Below are positions 27,386 through 36,501 of a stretch of 64,000 bases of DNA, one piece after another. The DNA comes from CALCZU01 sp964396165 (GTDB lineage: Bacteria > Bdellovibrionota > FAC87 > UBA2466). The notes beneath the pieces were generated by a model. The model worked only from the letters and a program-made list of their open reading frames with translations, searched no databases and had not been told where the DNA came from. Positions within the stretch are counted from its first letter, which is position 1. Every line of letters begins with the position of its first letter. The position numbers and the translations under genes are program-made. The stretch is taken from contig CAYNEF010000006.1 in NCBI GenBank assembly GCA_964396165.1, positions 1 to 64,000 on the forward strand, written 5' to 3'.

Positions 27386-28528
27386 ATGTCGACAGCCCAT
27401 CCATTTCCCGACCTTTTTTCCATCGATTCGATGCTGACTAATGATCAGAAGCAGGTGCGCGAGGCTGTGAGAAACTTTGTGCAAAAGGAGATGGAGCCTC
27501 GTGTACAGAAAGCCTGGAGAACCGAGACTTTTCCAGTCGAATTAATTCCCAAAATTGCGGCGTTGGGGCTTTTGGGCGGTGATTTAGACGCAATTAGTTA
27601 TGGGCTCGCAATGAAAGAACTCGAAAGATGCGACTCCGGTTTTCGCAGTTTTGCTTCAGTGCAAAGTTCCCTTGTGATGTACCCCATTAAAACATTTGGG
27701 TCCGAAAAACAAAAAAATGAATGGTTGCCACAACTGGGTAATGGGACGGCGATTGGTTGTTTCGGTTTGACCGAATCGGACGGAGGCTCTGACCCGTCAG
27801 CCATGCGAACCCGCGCAGAAAAGAAAAACGGAAAATGGATTTTAAACGGTTCAAAAACATGGATCACAAACGGCAATCTTGCTGCAGTGGCCGTGGTTTG
27901 GGCAAAGACCGATGATGGCATCCGCGGATTTTTAGTTCCGACAAATTCAAAAGGTTTTATGGCAAAAAAAATGGAAGGAAAAATTTCGCTTAGAGCTTCT
28001 GTTACCTCAGAACTCTATTTTGATAATGTAGAGCTTTCTGAAGATTCGATTCTTCCCAAATCGGAAGGGATAAAATCCGCACTCCAGTGTTTAAACCAGG
28101 CCAGATATGGCATTTCGTGGGGAGTGTTGGGTGCCGCAGAGGCGTGTTATGACGAAGCAGTTAACTTTGCAAAATCCCGCATTCTTTTTGGTAAGGCTTT
28201 AGTCCACAAACAACTTGTGCAAAGAAAACTCGCAATAATGCTTTCTAAAATCACGCAAGGCCAACTTCTTGCTTTAAGACTAGGGCAATTAAAAAATGAG
28301 GGTAAGTTGCAGCATTACCATGTCAGTCTTGCCAAACAATCTAACGTTGAAGCCTCACTTGAAATCGCAAGGATGGCGCGCGATATCTTGGGCGCAAACG
28401 GAATCATGGATGAATACAAATCTATGCGCCATATGTGTAATCTTGAAACGGTTTACACCTATGAAGGTACAAACGACATTCATTTGCTTGTCTTAGGCAA
28501 AGAAATTACGGATGTTGCCGCTTTTTAA
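27386..28528 (+). CDS. Acyl-CoA dehydrogenase, glutaryl-CoA dehydrogenase-like
   Basis: This FAD enzyme oxidises acyl-CoA thioesters; the glutaryl-CoA group also decarboxylates glutaryl-CoA to crotonyl-CoA in lysine/tryptophan breakdown. The 380-residue protein has CFGLTESDGGSD, WITNG, RMARDILGANGIMDEY and the catalytic base Glu360 in TYEGTNDIHLLVLGKEITD, all close to glutaryl-CoA dehydrogenases. The start has an AAGAGGT site. Substrate is inferred from motif similarity only. The 3' end overlaps the convergent HRDC gene by 23 bp. Confidence 0.88.
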   Translation: MSTAHPFPDLFSIDSMLTNDQKQVREAVRNFVQKEMEPRVQKAWRTETFPVELIPKIAALGLLGGDLDAISYGLAMKELERCDSGFRSFASVQSSLVMYPIKTFGSEKQKNEWLPQLGNGTAIGCFGLTESDGGSDPSAMRTRAEKKNGKWILNGSKTWITNGNLAAVAVVWAKTDDGIRGFLVPTNSKGFMAKKMEGKISLRASVTSELYFDNVELSEDSILPKSEGIKSALQCLNQARYGISWGVLGAAEACYDEAVNFAKSRILFGKALVHKQLVQRKLAIMLSKITQGQLLALRLGQLKNEGKLQHYHVSLAKQSNVEASLEIARMARDILGANGIMDEYKSMRHMCNLETVYTYEGTNDIHLLVLGKEITDVAAF

Positions 28529-28868
28529 GAAAATCTAAAAGCTCACTCCCATAATCTTCCATCCGTTTTTCTTTAATACCGTTGATTTTTAACATCTCGT
28601 CTAATGACTGCGGATTTTTTGTCGCAAGATGTAGAAGCGTGCGGTTGTTAAAGATCCGGTAGGAGGGTATGCCGCGTGTACGCGCTAAGTTTTTTCGCCA
28701 CAGTTGAAGTTCGTTCACACGATCTTGAACTTCGTCTGGCAAAAAATCCAACTGGCGCAAGTCTTTTGCGACTTTAGGCACGACTGGCATTTTCCTTTCC
28801 CCATGTACGACGGAAACGAGGTTATCGACGTTTCTTCTTACTCTTTTTTCAAACCAAGAAATAATCAT
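28506..28868 (-). CDS. Stand-alone HRDC-domain protein
   Basis: Residues ~50-118 form an HRDC domain (LWRKNLARTRGIPSYRIFNN, LHLATKNPQSLDEMLKINGI), the small helical nucleic-acid-binding module usually found at the C-terminus of RecQ helicases and RNase D. Here there is no helicase or nuclease domain attached. A second start at 28790 has a better ribosome binding site (GGAAAGGAAA) and would give a 94-residue protein that still contains the whole HRDC. Role unknown; likely binds DNA or RNA. Confidence 0.8.
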   Translation of the reverse strand: MIISWFEKRVRRNVDNLVSVVHGERKMPVVPKVAKDLRQLDFLPDEVQDRVNELQLWRKNLARTRGIPSYRIFNNRTLLHLATKNPQSLDEMLKINGIKEKRMEDYGSELLDFLKKRQHP

Positions 28869-28919
28869 GAGTGGCTAGGTAGTGCGTAATCTTTGAACTT
28901 GCAAGAATAGGAGGGGAGC

Positions 28920-29879
28920 ATGAATAAAACATTGAAATCTCAATTGAAAACGGAATTTGCTGGATTAATTATTGTCTTTTCTTTACATTGCGCCATCTCC
29001 AAGACCGAAAGGGCCCCCAAAATGAAAAGCTTTTTAAGTATTTTAGTGTGTCTTCTGTTAGTGAGTGCTTGCGGCCAATCCATCAAGCAAGATTTAAATA
29101 CTGAACCTGCAAACAGAAACATAATTGATGGGCAAAAAATCTTTTCAATGAATGCAAAAGATTTTGGCCCTCTATTGAAGCTAACCTTTAGCGGAAATGA
29201 CAATTACACTTATTCCTGCTCAGCTGTACACATTGGCCATGGTTGGATACTGACGGCAAACCATTGTATCGCAATGCCTATCGCACGCTATGGCGGTATG
29301 CCTTACATCACCGTAAATCAATACGCGCGTCGCTCGACAATCGGGCCTATTTCAGGACAAAATTATAAAGCCTACTCCCCCAAAGCAACGTCTAAGAGAG
29401 TGTTATCTGAAGAGGGGGTTTTCTATAATCTTCAGAACCCGGATTTAACGGCTATAAAATTGGATGCGCAATTTTCTAACCAAATTGCCCTTAATCCCAA
29501 GGTAATTATTCCGACAGAAGAGTTGAAAAAAGAAGAAGAATCAAAACTTCATATCGCAGGTTTTGGCGAAACATACCCACATAGAAAAGACTATGGAGTA
29601 CTGAATGTGGCTCTTGCCTATCTTTGGTTCAGTACAGACGATTTTTTTCAGCTGACGCAGCTGGACTCAAATAATAAGCATTATGCAGCAGCACTGCCAG
29701 GAGATTCGGGCGGCCCTCTTTTTACAAGAAACGCGAAGAACGAAATCGTCCTCTACGGCATTTTTTCTACGTACAACACGATGGTTGTGGGCGGTAAACC
29801 CTCTACGGATAATTCCTATACACGTACAGAAAAAGGTGCTGGTGCTGCTTGGTTGAAACTTTTAATGGAAAGAATCTAG
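28920..29879 (+). CDS. Trypsin-like serine protease (S1), probable lipoprotein
   Basis: The catalytic triad is readable: His115 in LTANHC, Asp175 in NPDLTAIKLD and Ser263 in PGDSGGPL (numbering from 28920). The first ATG has a strong AGGAGG site, but it would place the lipoprotein signal (MKSFLSILVCLLLVSAC) 34 residues in; ATG 29022 gives a standard lipobox (LVSAC) at the N-terminus with a weaker GAAAGG site. Mature protein is therefore likely anchored in the envelope. It would cleave after basic residues if trypsin-like, though specificity is not established. Confidence 0.85.
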   Translation: MNKTLKSQLKTEFAGLIIVFSLHCAISKTERAPKMKSFLSILVCLLLVSACGQSIKQDLNTEPANRNIIDGQKIFSMNAKDFGPLLKLTFSGNDNYTYSCSAVHIGHGWILTANHCIAMPIARYGGMPYITVNQYARRSTIGPISGQNYKAYSPKATSKRVLSEEGVFYNLQNPDLTAIKLDAQFSNQIALNPKVIIPTEELKKEEESKLHIAGFGETYPHRKDYGVLNVALAYLWFSTDDFFQLTQLDSNNKHYAAALPGDSGGPLFTRNAKNEIVLYGIFSTYNTMVVGGKPSTDNSYTRTEKGAGAAWLKLLMERI

Positions 29880-29936
29880 TAAAATTATTTGTCGCAAAGT
29901 AGTTTGCGTGCGGCAAAGTAAAGCCGTACCTTTGCC

Positions 29937-30908
29937 CTACTGGTTTGCAAATTTGTCTGTGGCAGAGACAAGCGCTTTTGAAATTCCATGCTCAAATGCG
30001 GAGTGGCCTGCATCAGGTACTAATACAAATTCCGCCTCAGGCCACTTACGGTGCAGAGCCCAGGCGCTATCCATCGGACAGACGACATCGTAGCGTCCTT
30101 GCACAATCACTGCGGGGATATTTTTTAGCTTGATCGCATCTTGTAGTAACTGATCATCCGTTTTTAAAAAGCCTTTGTTGATAAAATAGTGGCATTCGAT
30201 CCTCGCAAAGGCTAGTGCGAACTCATCTTCTCCGTAATGCTCTACAAAAGAGAGATCAGGCAAAAGCTTGCTGGTAGATCCTTCCCAAACACTCCACGCA
30301 CGCGCAGCATCCGTCTGTACTTTTTTATCAGGGCTTGTCAGGCGCTTGTAGTACGCTTTTACAAAGTCATTTCGTTCTTCGACAGGAATGGCGTTTTTAT
30401 ATTCTTCCCATGCGTCGGGATAAATAAAGTCACAGCCGCCCTGGTAGAACCAATCGATTTCTTTTTTTCGAAGCAGAAATATTCCGCGTAAGACTAACTC
30501 AGTGACTACTTCGGGGTGCGTTTCGGCATAGGCTAGCGCAAGCGTGCTTCCCCACGAACCACCAAAAACCTGCCACTTACTAATAGAGAGATGCTTTCTT
30601 AATTTCTCCATGTCTTCTACTAGGTGCCAAGTCGTATTTTCTTCTAACGATGCGTACGGAGTGCTTTGCCCGCAACCTCGCTGATCAAATAAAATGATAC
30701 GGTATTTATCCGGATTAAAAAAACGGCGCATTTTAGGTTCGGTACCGCCCCCAGGACCTCCGTGCACAAATACGGCAGGTTTTCCTTTAGGGTTACCTGA
30801 TTCTTCATAGTAAATTTCATGAAGGGAGGAAACTTTGAGTCTTCCTGTGTTGTAAGGTTTGGGTTCTGGATACAGCCAACTTTGTGGATCTTTTTGTAAG
30901 TCTAACAT
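29937..30908 (-). CDS. pip: Prolyl aminopeptidase
   Basis: This S33 alpha/beta-hydrolase releases N-terminal proline from peptides in the cytoplasm. The 323-residue protein has HGGPGGGTEPKMRRFFNP, FDQRGCGQSTP, the nucleophile elbow FGGSWGSTLAL, the cap region REKEIDW-like (RKKEIDWFYQGG) and the C-terminal GRYDVVCPM and DAGHSAFE blocks, all diagnostic of Pip. It lies 6 bp downstream of a small membrane protein gene, so the two are probably one transcript. Confidence 0.94.
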   Translation of the reverse strand: MLDLQKDPQSWLYPEPKPYNTGRLKVSSLHEIYYEESGNPKGKPAVFVHGGPGGGTEPKMRRFFNPDKYRIILFDQRGCGQSTPYASLEENTTWHLVEDMEKLRKHLSISKWQVFGGSWGSTLALAYAETHPEVVTELVLRGIFLLRKKEIDWFYQGGCDFIYPDAWEEYKNAIPVEERNDFVKAYYKRLTSPDKKVQTDAARAWSVWEGSTSKLLPDLSFVEHYGEDEFALAFARIECHYFINKGFLKTDDQLLQDAIKLKNIPAVIVQGRYDVVCPMDSAWALHRKWPEAEFVLVPDAGHSAFEHGISKALVSATDKFANQ

Positions 30909-30914
30909 GCGTAA

Positions 30915-31358
30915 TTACTCCGATCTTATTTCAGAATGCCGTATTTGTCCGCCCTTAAAAGCCGTATAAGAAAGCGAGAGAGTGCAAGATACCGCAAAAG
31001 CGAGCAGCACTTTCATGAGCAATGGTTTTGGAATTTTCAGTTTGTCAGTGAAAAATAAAATTACGATTGAAATAATTCCGCAAATAATCGAAAGAACCAG
31101 TGACACCAAACCAGCTTCCTCGTGTGGTTCGATGAGTTTCTCTACTCCTGGCAGCATACTGACTGCATCTTCTGCCGGCTCTCCCGTTAAATAAACGGGG
31201 ATAGCAATGAGTGCTACAAATATAAATAGGCTTAGTCCCAGTTTGATTATTTTTTCGTCTTTTGTAACGAGCCCGACTATATAAACCAGAAGGGTGAAGG
31301 GAATTCCTACTACGGGTAAATGGTTTAAGAAAAGATGTACGTGTGTGAAGTCAATCAT
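30915..31358 (-). CDS. Small four-helix membrane protein (DUF2231-like)
   Basis: The ~147-residue protein starts MIDFTHVHLFLNHLPVVGIP and has four hydrophobic segments, with a conserved-looking middle IPVYLTGEPAEDAV and a histidine in EPHEEAGLVSL. The N-terminal His-containing helix plus TGEPAE is shared with DUF2231-type membrane proteins that may bind haem or metal. A TTG start at 31394 is also open. It precedes pip by 6 bp. Confidence 0.7.
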   Translation of the reverse strand: MIDFTHVHLFLNHLPVVGIPFTLLVYIVGLVTKDEKIIKLGLSLFIFVALIAIPVYLTGEPAEDAVSMLPGVEKLIEPHEEAGLVSLVLSIICGIISIVILFFTDKLKIPKPLLMKVLLAFAVSCTLSLSYTAFKGGQIRHSEIRSE

Positions 31359-31511
31359 GGTTGAATAGACTACTCCTTCACTGGCAGTTTTCAACTAGAT
31401 AGAAACATATTTCGCTGTGCGTAACGCTTAATTTCGCGCAAACAATATGGAGAGTTACGCATAATCTGCTCTTTACTTAATTTCTCAGGAAACGTTGCCG
31501 AATTGTAATAC

Positions 31512-32153
31512 ATGAATACAAAAATCTTATCCGTAATTACATTGGCATTAACCCTTTTTACAAGCGAAGTTTTCGCTTCTGATGTGTCTTCCATGGTGCA
31601 AGACGAACTGCAAAAAACGCAGAGCGAAGTCAGCAAATCGCTCAGTGCTGCCACTTCCAAGCTTGCAGAATTAAGAGCGCAAAAAGAAAAAGCGCTTTCT
31701 GACTCCAAGAAAAAAGGGGAAGAAGAAGTAAAAGGCAAAAGTTTGATGGAAAAATATGCCACACTTCTTGTAGCTCGTTATAGAAACGACAAAAACGAAT
31801 TTGAAGTCGGAATGGTTATTTCTGAAAAAGATCAGGAAAACGTGAATAAACTTTTTCAAACTTACCTTTCATCCCAACCGTTAAACGGCCCTACAAGTGC
31901 TGGGGAAGCAAAGCGCGTTCTTGAAATCGGGTCCAGAAACTTAGGCGAAGTGGCAAAACTTCACTTAAGTCCAAGTGAAAAAAATAATTCCCAACTAGAA
32001 ATTTTGGAATACCAAGTTCAAAACGCAGAACAAAGCTTGAAAAGAGCTAACGAACTTGCAAGTACATTGGGTGTAAACTCTGGCAGAACACCAGCATCTG
32101 AAGTTCCGCCTTCTTCAGAAAAACCAGGCAAAAACACTTCTGCAAAAAGATAG
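31512..32153 (+). CDS. Exported coiled-coil protein of unknown function
   Basis: The 213-residue protein has a signal peptide (MNTKILSVITLALTLFTSEVFA) followed by ~60 residues of heptad-like charged helix (VQDELQKTQSEVSKSLSAATSKLAELRAQKEK in part) and a second helical region around residue 150. The tail is Ser/Pro/Lys-rich. No enzymatic motif is seen. A stem-loop lies downstream. Confidence 0.7.
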   Translation: MNTKILSVITLALTLFTSEVFASDVSSMVQDELQKTQSEVSKSLSAATSKLAELRAQKEKALSDSKKKGEEEVKGKSLMEKYATLLVARYRNDKNEFEVGMVISEKDQENVNKLFQTYLSSQPLNGPTSAGEAKRVLEIGSRNLGEVAKLHLSPSEKNNSQLEILEYQVQNAEQSLKRANELASTLGVNSGRTPASEVPPSSEKPGKNTSAKR

Positions 32154-32216
32154 GCTTTGTCGATTCTGTAGTCGTCCAAAAGTACATTTTTTGTCTCCAA
32201 CATTTAGTTTTATCAA

Positions 32217-32242
32217 ATACAAGCCTGAGATAAGGCTTGTAT
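32217..32242 (+). terminator. Stem-loop after the exported coiled-coil gene
   Basis: A perfect 10-bp stem (ATACAAGCCT / AGGCTTGTAT) with a 6-base loop lies 63 bp after the stop codon. The following T run is poor, so it could be a Rho-independent terminator of modest strength or another RNA structure. Confidence 0.5.
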
Positions 32243-32304
32243 TCATTTAGTCTTCTGGCCACGCGTTTGCTTTAAGTATCCTCTTGAAGGAGAACTCAAG
32301 GAAC

Positions 32305-33192
32305 GTGTTCTTATCTAAAGAAGAAAAACCAAAGCGCAGGATAGCCCAAGTCGAAGACACAGATCGGTTTAATAACTGGTATAGAGACTTCTCTGTCCGC
32401 AGTGAATCCTGGCCCATTATCGAGCATTGGGCGAATGAAATGGGTTATCACTTAACTGCAATGAAAGGCAGAAAGCGCACCTATACAAAAGGCTATAATA
32501 CTTCCACCTATCAAACCTGCGTTGAGTTCAGACATGAAGAAGGAAGAGTAGTCATGTCCGCGTGGATTCTAGTGGGGCCCATGCTTCGCTGGTTAACACT
32601 CTTTCAATTACCCGAAGTGCTGCCGATTGATCCCAGCGGTTGGAAGGGAATTCAAACCAGACGTGAAGCGTGTCAGGATCTCAATGTTTTATTAAATCGT
32701 TTTCGCCAAAGAGAAATTGCGGGATCTGATGGTTGGCATCCGGCTGATTTTGATCTCTCTAGTATTTTATTCTTTTTCTTCAGTCTTTTTACCATTGGTT
32801 ATTTTGGTGTCTTAAGTGCGATGCGCATGGAAGTACGCCCCAATCTTTCAAACGGACTACTTTCCATCATTTTAGAACGGCTGGGAATTTTAGGAGCCTT
32901 TGCTTTTGTTTTTTTGATCGTTCACGAAGGAATTCTTATCAAGCGGTTTGAAAAGCCGGTTTTGAAATGGACATCGATGGGAGTCTTGTCACTCTTTTTG
33001 ACTATCGGTTCTATCTTTTTTCTCTTTCAATCTAAAAACCGCATGCAGGAATTAAAAACTGCACACTATTGTCTGACACAATACGATGCAAAACGCTGTG
33101 AGATGCTGGTTCAGACGCTGAAGCCGGAAGAGCGCGAAAACATCAAAAAAAGACTCGAAGTCTTTGAGAAACACCTCTCCTTGAAGCCCTAA
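32305..33192 (+). CDS. Membrane protein of unknown function
   Basis: About 295 residues from a GTG at 32305 (AAGGAG 12 bp upstream; a TTG at 32284 also opens the frame). The N-terminal ~150 residues are soluble and look like a mixed alpha/beta domain (WPIIEHWANEMGYHLTAMKG, EEGRVVMSAWILVGPMLRW), followed by three membrane segments (FFFFSLFTIGYFGVL, LGILGAFAFVFLIVHE, MGVLSLFLTIGSIFFLF) and a cytoplasmic or periplasmic helical tail. No family is recognised. Confidence 0.7.
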   Translation: MFLSKEEKPKRRIAQVEDTDRFNNWYRDFSVRSESWPIIEHWANEMGYHLTAMKGRKRTYTKGYNTSTYQTCVEFRHEEGRVVMSAWILVGPMLRWLTLFQLPEVLPIDPSGWKGIQTRREACQDLNVLLNRFRQREIAGSDGWHPADFDLSSILFFFFSLFTIGYFGVLSAMRMEVRPNLSNGLLSIILERLGILGAFAFVFLIVHEGILIKRFEKPVLKWTSMGVLSLFLTIGSIFFLFQSKNRMQELKTAHYCLTQYDAKRCEMLVQTLKPEERENIKKRLEVFEKHLSLKP

Positions 33193-33230
33193 CCCTTGGC
33201 AATTTAGACCTCTCGTGTAAATATTTACGA

Positions 33231-35015
33231 GTGAAAACTCTACTTATTCTTTTGTGTCTATCTATCAATCTTATTGCTGAAGAAGAAGCGCGCGAAATTG
33301 ACGCTGTTGTTTCGCTGGAAACCAAAGCTGAAAAAACCGAATTCAAAGAAACCGGTCGCTATGAAGAAGTCGCAAAGCTTTGTAAGGCATTTGTAAAAGC
33401 ATATCCCGAAAAAGTGAAGTGTCACAGTTTTGGCAAAACTCCAGAGGGAAGAGAAATGCTTTCGTTGGTCGTTTCTGGAGATGGCACGCTAGAACCTGAA
33501 ACTGCAAAAGCAAAGAATAAACCTGTGCTCTTTTTCCAAGGGGGGATTCACGCAGGCGAGATTGACGGAAAAGATGCGGGCTTTCTCTATCTGAAAGAAT
33601 TGCTAAGAGGAGAAATAAACGACAGCCCTCTTAAACAAACTGTAATGGTTTTTGTTCCCGTTTTTAACATCGACGGGCACGAACGCTTTGGAAAAAATCA
33701 ACGTCCCAATCAGCGGGGGCCCGAAGAAACGGGCTGGCGTACGACAGCACAAAATTACAATTTAAACCGTGATTATCTAAAAGCAGATGCGCCGGAAATG
33801 CAGGCAATGATTTCCTATTTAAATGAATGGGATCCGATTGTGTATGTGGATTTACACGTCACAGATGGCGCGGATTTTCAGCCGGAAATTTCTGTCATGA
33901 TTAATCCTGCACTGAAAGGGGAAGAACCCCTGCACCCTTTAGCAAAAAGTTTTTCTGATTCAGTGATAAAAAAAATGAATGCCAAAGGGCATTTGACGTT
34001 GGATTTTTATCCCTCTTTCGTAAAAGATGACGAACCTGAAACCGGTTTTGAACTAGGGGTTGCACCGCCTCGTTTTTCTCAAAGTTATTGGGGCGCAAGA
34101 AACAGAATCGGTATTTTAGTTGAAACACATTCGTGGAAAGAATACCCAGTGCGGGTAAAAGCGACACGCGATGTTCTTGAATTTATCGCAGAAGAAACAG
34201 CACTGAAAGGTGCGACCTGGAAAACCGCGGCAGCGAAGCTCGACGAAACTTCCAAAAAACGAGGTGGAAGCGAAGTCGTTCTTACTTACGAAGCGACAAA
34301 AAAAAGTAAGACAATTGATTTTGCTGGTTATCGCTATGAAAGAACTGCTTCTCCCATCTCTGGACAACTGGTCACAAAATACTTTCCAAAAGAACCTGTA
34401 GTTTGGAAAGTGCCTTTTTTTGATGAAGTAGTTCCGAAGCTAACTGTGTACGCACCTAAAGGGGGGTATCTGATTTCTCCGGCATTTCAGGATATGGTTG
34501 AGAAGAAATTAAAAATCCATGGATTGGAATATAAGGTGTTAACCAATCCCTTGTCGCAAGCAGCTGTGGAGCGTTTTAGCCCCAAAGAATTTGAGTTTGG
34601 AAAGTCCTCTTACGAGGGACACATGACTTTAAAACTAACCGGGAAGTGGGAGCTAGCACGGGAAAATTTACAAAAAGGGACACTTTTTGTCCCCATTTCG
34701 CAAAGCAAATCAAGATTGGTATTACACCTGTTTGAGCCTGAGGCGCCAGATTCCTTGCTCAGCTGGGGCTTTTTTAACACCGCTTTTGAAAAGAAAGAGT
34801 ACATGGAGGCATACGTAATTGACGTGGCTGCCAAGGAAATGCTGGCGCAGGATGCGGCACTTAAAGCAGAGTTTGAAGCTAAATTAAAATCTGACCCGGT
34901 TTTTGAGAAAGATCCTGATAAGCGCTTTGAATTCTTTCACAAGCGCCATCCTTCTTGGGATACGCGTTTTGGTGTCTATCCTGTGCTGAAAAGTGCAACA
35001 CTCGATTTTAAATAA
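33231..35015 (+). CDS. Secreted M14-family metallocarboxypeptidase
   Basis: The 594-residue protein starts at GTG with signal MKTLLILLCLSINLIA. The zinc ligands His107 and Glu110 are in GGIHAGEIDG, the third ligand in YVDLHVTDGADF, substrate-binding Arg in YNLNRDYLK, and catalytic Glu in ILVETHSWK. The ~280-residue C-terminal extension is beta-rich and unassigned. It is larger than the M14 protein at 14 kb and not a close paralog. It heads a run of three exported peptidase genes on this strand. Confidence 0.88.
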   Translation: MKTLLILLCLSINLIAEEEAREIDAVVSLETKAEKTEFKETGRYEEVAKLCKAFVKAYPEKVKCHSFGKTPEGREMLSLVVSGDGTLEPETAKAKNKPVLFFQGGIHAGEIDGKDAGFLYLKELLRGEINDSPLKQTVMVFVPVFNIDGHERFGKNQRPNQRGPEETGWRTTAQNYNLNRDYLKADAPEMQAMISYLNEWDPIVYVDLHVTDGADFQPEISVMINPALKGEEPLHPLAKSFSDSVIKKMNAKGHLTLDFYPSFVKDDEPETGFELGVAPPRFSQSYWGARNRIGILVETHSWKEYPVRVKATRDVLEFIAEETALKGATWKTAAAKLDETSKKRGGSEVVLTYEATKKSKTIDFAGYRYERTASPISGQLVTKYFPKEPVVWKVPFFDEVVPKLTVYAPKGGYLISPAFQDMVEKKLKIHGLEYKVLTNPLSQAAVERFSPKEFEFGKSSYEGHMTLKLTGKWELARENLQKGTLFVPISQSKSRLVLHLFEPEAPDSLLSWGFFNTAFEKKEYMEAYVIDVAAKEMLAQDAALKAEFEAKLKSDPVFEKDPDKRFEFFHKRHPSWDTRFGVYPVLKSATLDFK

Positions 35016-35168
35016 TTCGATTTTTTATTTGTAAAAACTGACAATAATTGCGCGTTTTCCTCTCGTATATTCCCTTGTGTTCCTCTTTAGATTTATGGTA
35101 CAAGCCGCATCAACATATCGTCCCTGACTTCTTCGCTTAAGGGATAACAAAATAATTCTGGAGGTTCC

Positions 35169-36491
35169 ATGTTCCGTGCCCTTATCGTTCTATGCGTGTC
35201 TTTGTCCGCATTTGCTGGACAGCGTGAAAGAAAACTTTACGTCGGTAGTAACTCTACTGAAACAACAATGAGTTTTAATTACCAGGTGGAAATTCGCTCT
35301 AACTCAGTTCCCACACTAGAAGAAGTAAAAGAAAAAATCGATAATCAAGTTGTGCATATGTTTGGTCCAATGGGAGAAGCAACAGTAAAAGCTGTACCCA
35401 AAGGTGATTATAAAATTACCAATATCGGAAAAGCACAATTGGTCGCGAGAAACACTTTCTCCGTTCCTTATACATATACCGGCACTGTAATCGTTCAAAA
35501 CAATGCGACAGGAAATTCCTACAATGTCATTTTGCCGAAAAATCCTGATCTGATTTACAAACAAGCGATGGTTTTAAACCGTAAACCTTGTACGGATCAC
35601 CACTATGATTCCGAAGGGGATTTTTGGTACTTTTGGAATCCGTCCAATCCTGGTTGCAGATTAAGACAAGGCGTTCATTATGATGTGATCAAATCTTCCA
35701 TCAAGCGCATTGCAAATACAAATGTTAGCTACCCAGAGTATGCGAAGCTTGTACAAAACTTGTCTGTACCTACCATCAAAGTAAGTATGATGATGGGAAT
35801 GGATGATACATCAAAAGGCACAGATCCACTTCGCTCTGGCGATATCAATGCTCAAAACTACAGAGGCATTCGTAATACTTTAATCCAAATGGGCTTCCAA
35901 GAAAGCCGCGCATTATCTGAAGCTGAATTTGAACAACTAGTCGGGCATGCAGTGAAAACGGCTCACTATGTTCAAGAATTCGTAAAAGAAGACAAGAAAG
36001 CACGCATCCTTGTCAGATTATCTTTTGGACCTACTGGTATTGATGAAGATTCCGATGGCTTTCACTGGTTGATGAAAGAAGCGATGGAAAATTCTTCCAT
36101 CATGATCTACGACGGCCATTCTGGTTTAGGAGGTCACCTTGATTTGGCTTCTATCGAGAATACAGAAGGATTCAAATTTCAACCGAATAAGAATCAATAC
36201 CAAATCTACTTCTTTAACTCCTGCAGTTCTTATACGTATTACAATACGATGTACTTCGCGAGAAAGAAGACAGCTCAAGATCCTAAAGGAACCAAAAATC
36301 TGGATATCATGACAAACGGTCTCGCTACATACTTCTCTGTAATGGGTGAAACCAATATGGCAGTAGTAAAAGCCGTAGACTCTTGGGCAAACGATAAAGG
36401 TACGATGAGTTATCAAACTTTGGCTCGCCAAATTGATAGCGGAAACCTCTTTGGAATCAACGGCGATGAGGACAACAGTACAAGAGAATAA
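35169..36491 (+). CDS. Exported caspase-like (clan CD) cysteine peptidase candidate
   Basis: The 440-residue protein has signal peptide MFRALIVLCVSLSAFAG and a GGAGG-type site. The C-terminal half contains SSIMIYDGHSGLGGHL (His317) and, 35 residues on, QIYFFNSCSSYTYY (Cys352), which is the strand-His-Gly-loop and strand-Cys arrangement of the caspase/gingipain fold. The N-terminal ~150 residues look like a beta domain that could be a pro-region. No named family was recognised, so peptidase activity is inference. It is followed after 10 bp by a clear clostripain-family gene. Confidence 0.72.
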   Translation: MFRALIVLCVSLSAFAGQRERKLYVGSNSTETTMSFNYQVEIRSNSVPTLEEVKEKIDNQVVHMFGPMGEATVKAVPKGDYKITNIGKAQLVARNTFSVPYTYTGTVIVQNNATGNSYNVILPKNPDLIYKQAMVLNRKPCTDHHYDSEGDFWYFWNPSNPGCRLRQGVHYDVIKSSIKRIANTNVSYPEYAKLVQNLSVPTIKVSMMMGMDDTSKGTDPLRSGDINAQNYRGIRNTLIQMGFQESRALSEAEFEQLVGHAVKTAHYVQEFVKEDKKARILVRLSFGPTGIDEDSDGFHWLMKEAMENSSIMIYDGHSGLGGHLDLASIENTEGFKFQPNKNQYQIYFFNSCSSYTYYNTMYFARKKTAQDPKGTKNLDIMTNGLATYFSVMGETNMAVVKAVDSWANDKGTMSYQTLARQIDSGNLFGINGDEDNSTRE

Positions 36492-36501
36492 TTAAACTAT
36501 C

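Noticed and set aside
31391..31762. 123-residue minus-strand ORF over the coiled-coil gene start
   Set aside because: Antisense to the signal peptide and coiled coil of the plus-strand gene; Ser/Phe-rich composition is the usual mirror of Lys/Glu-rich coding.
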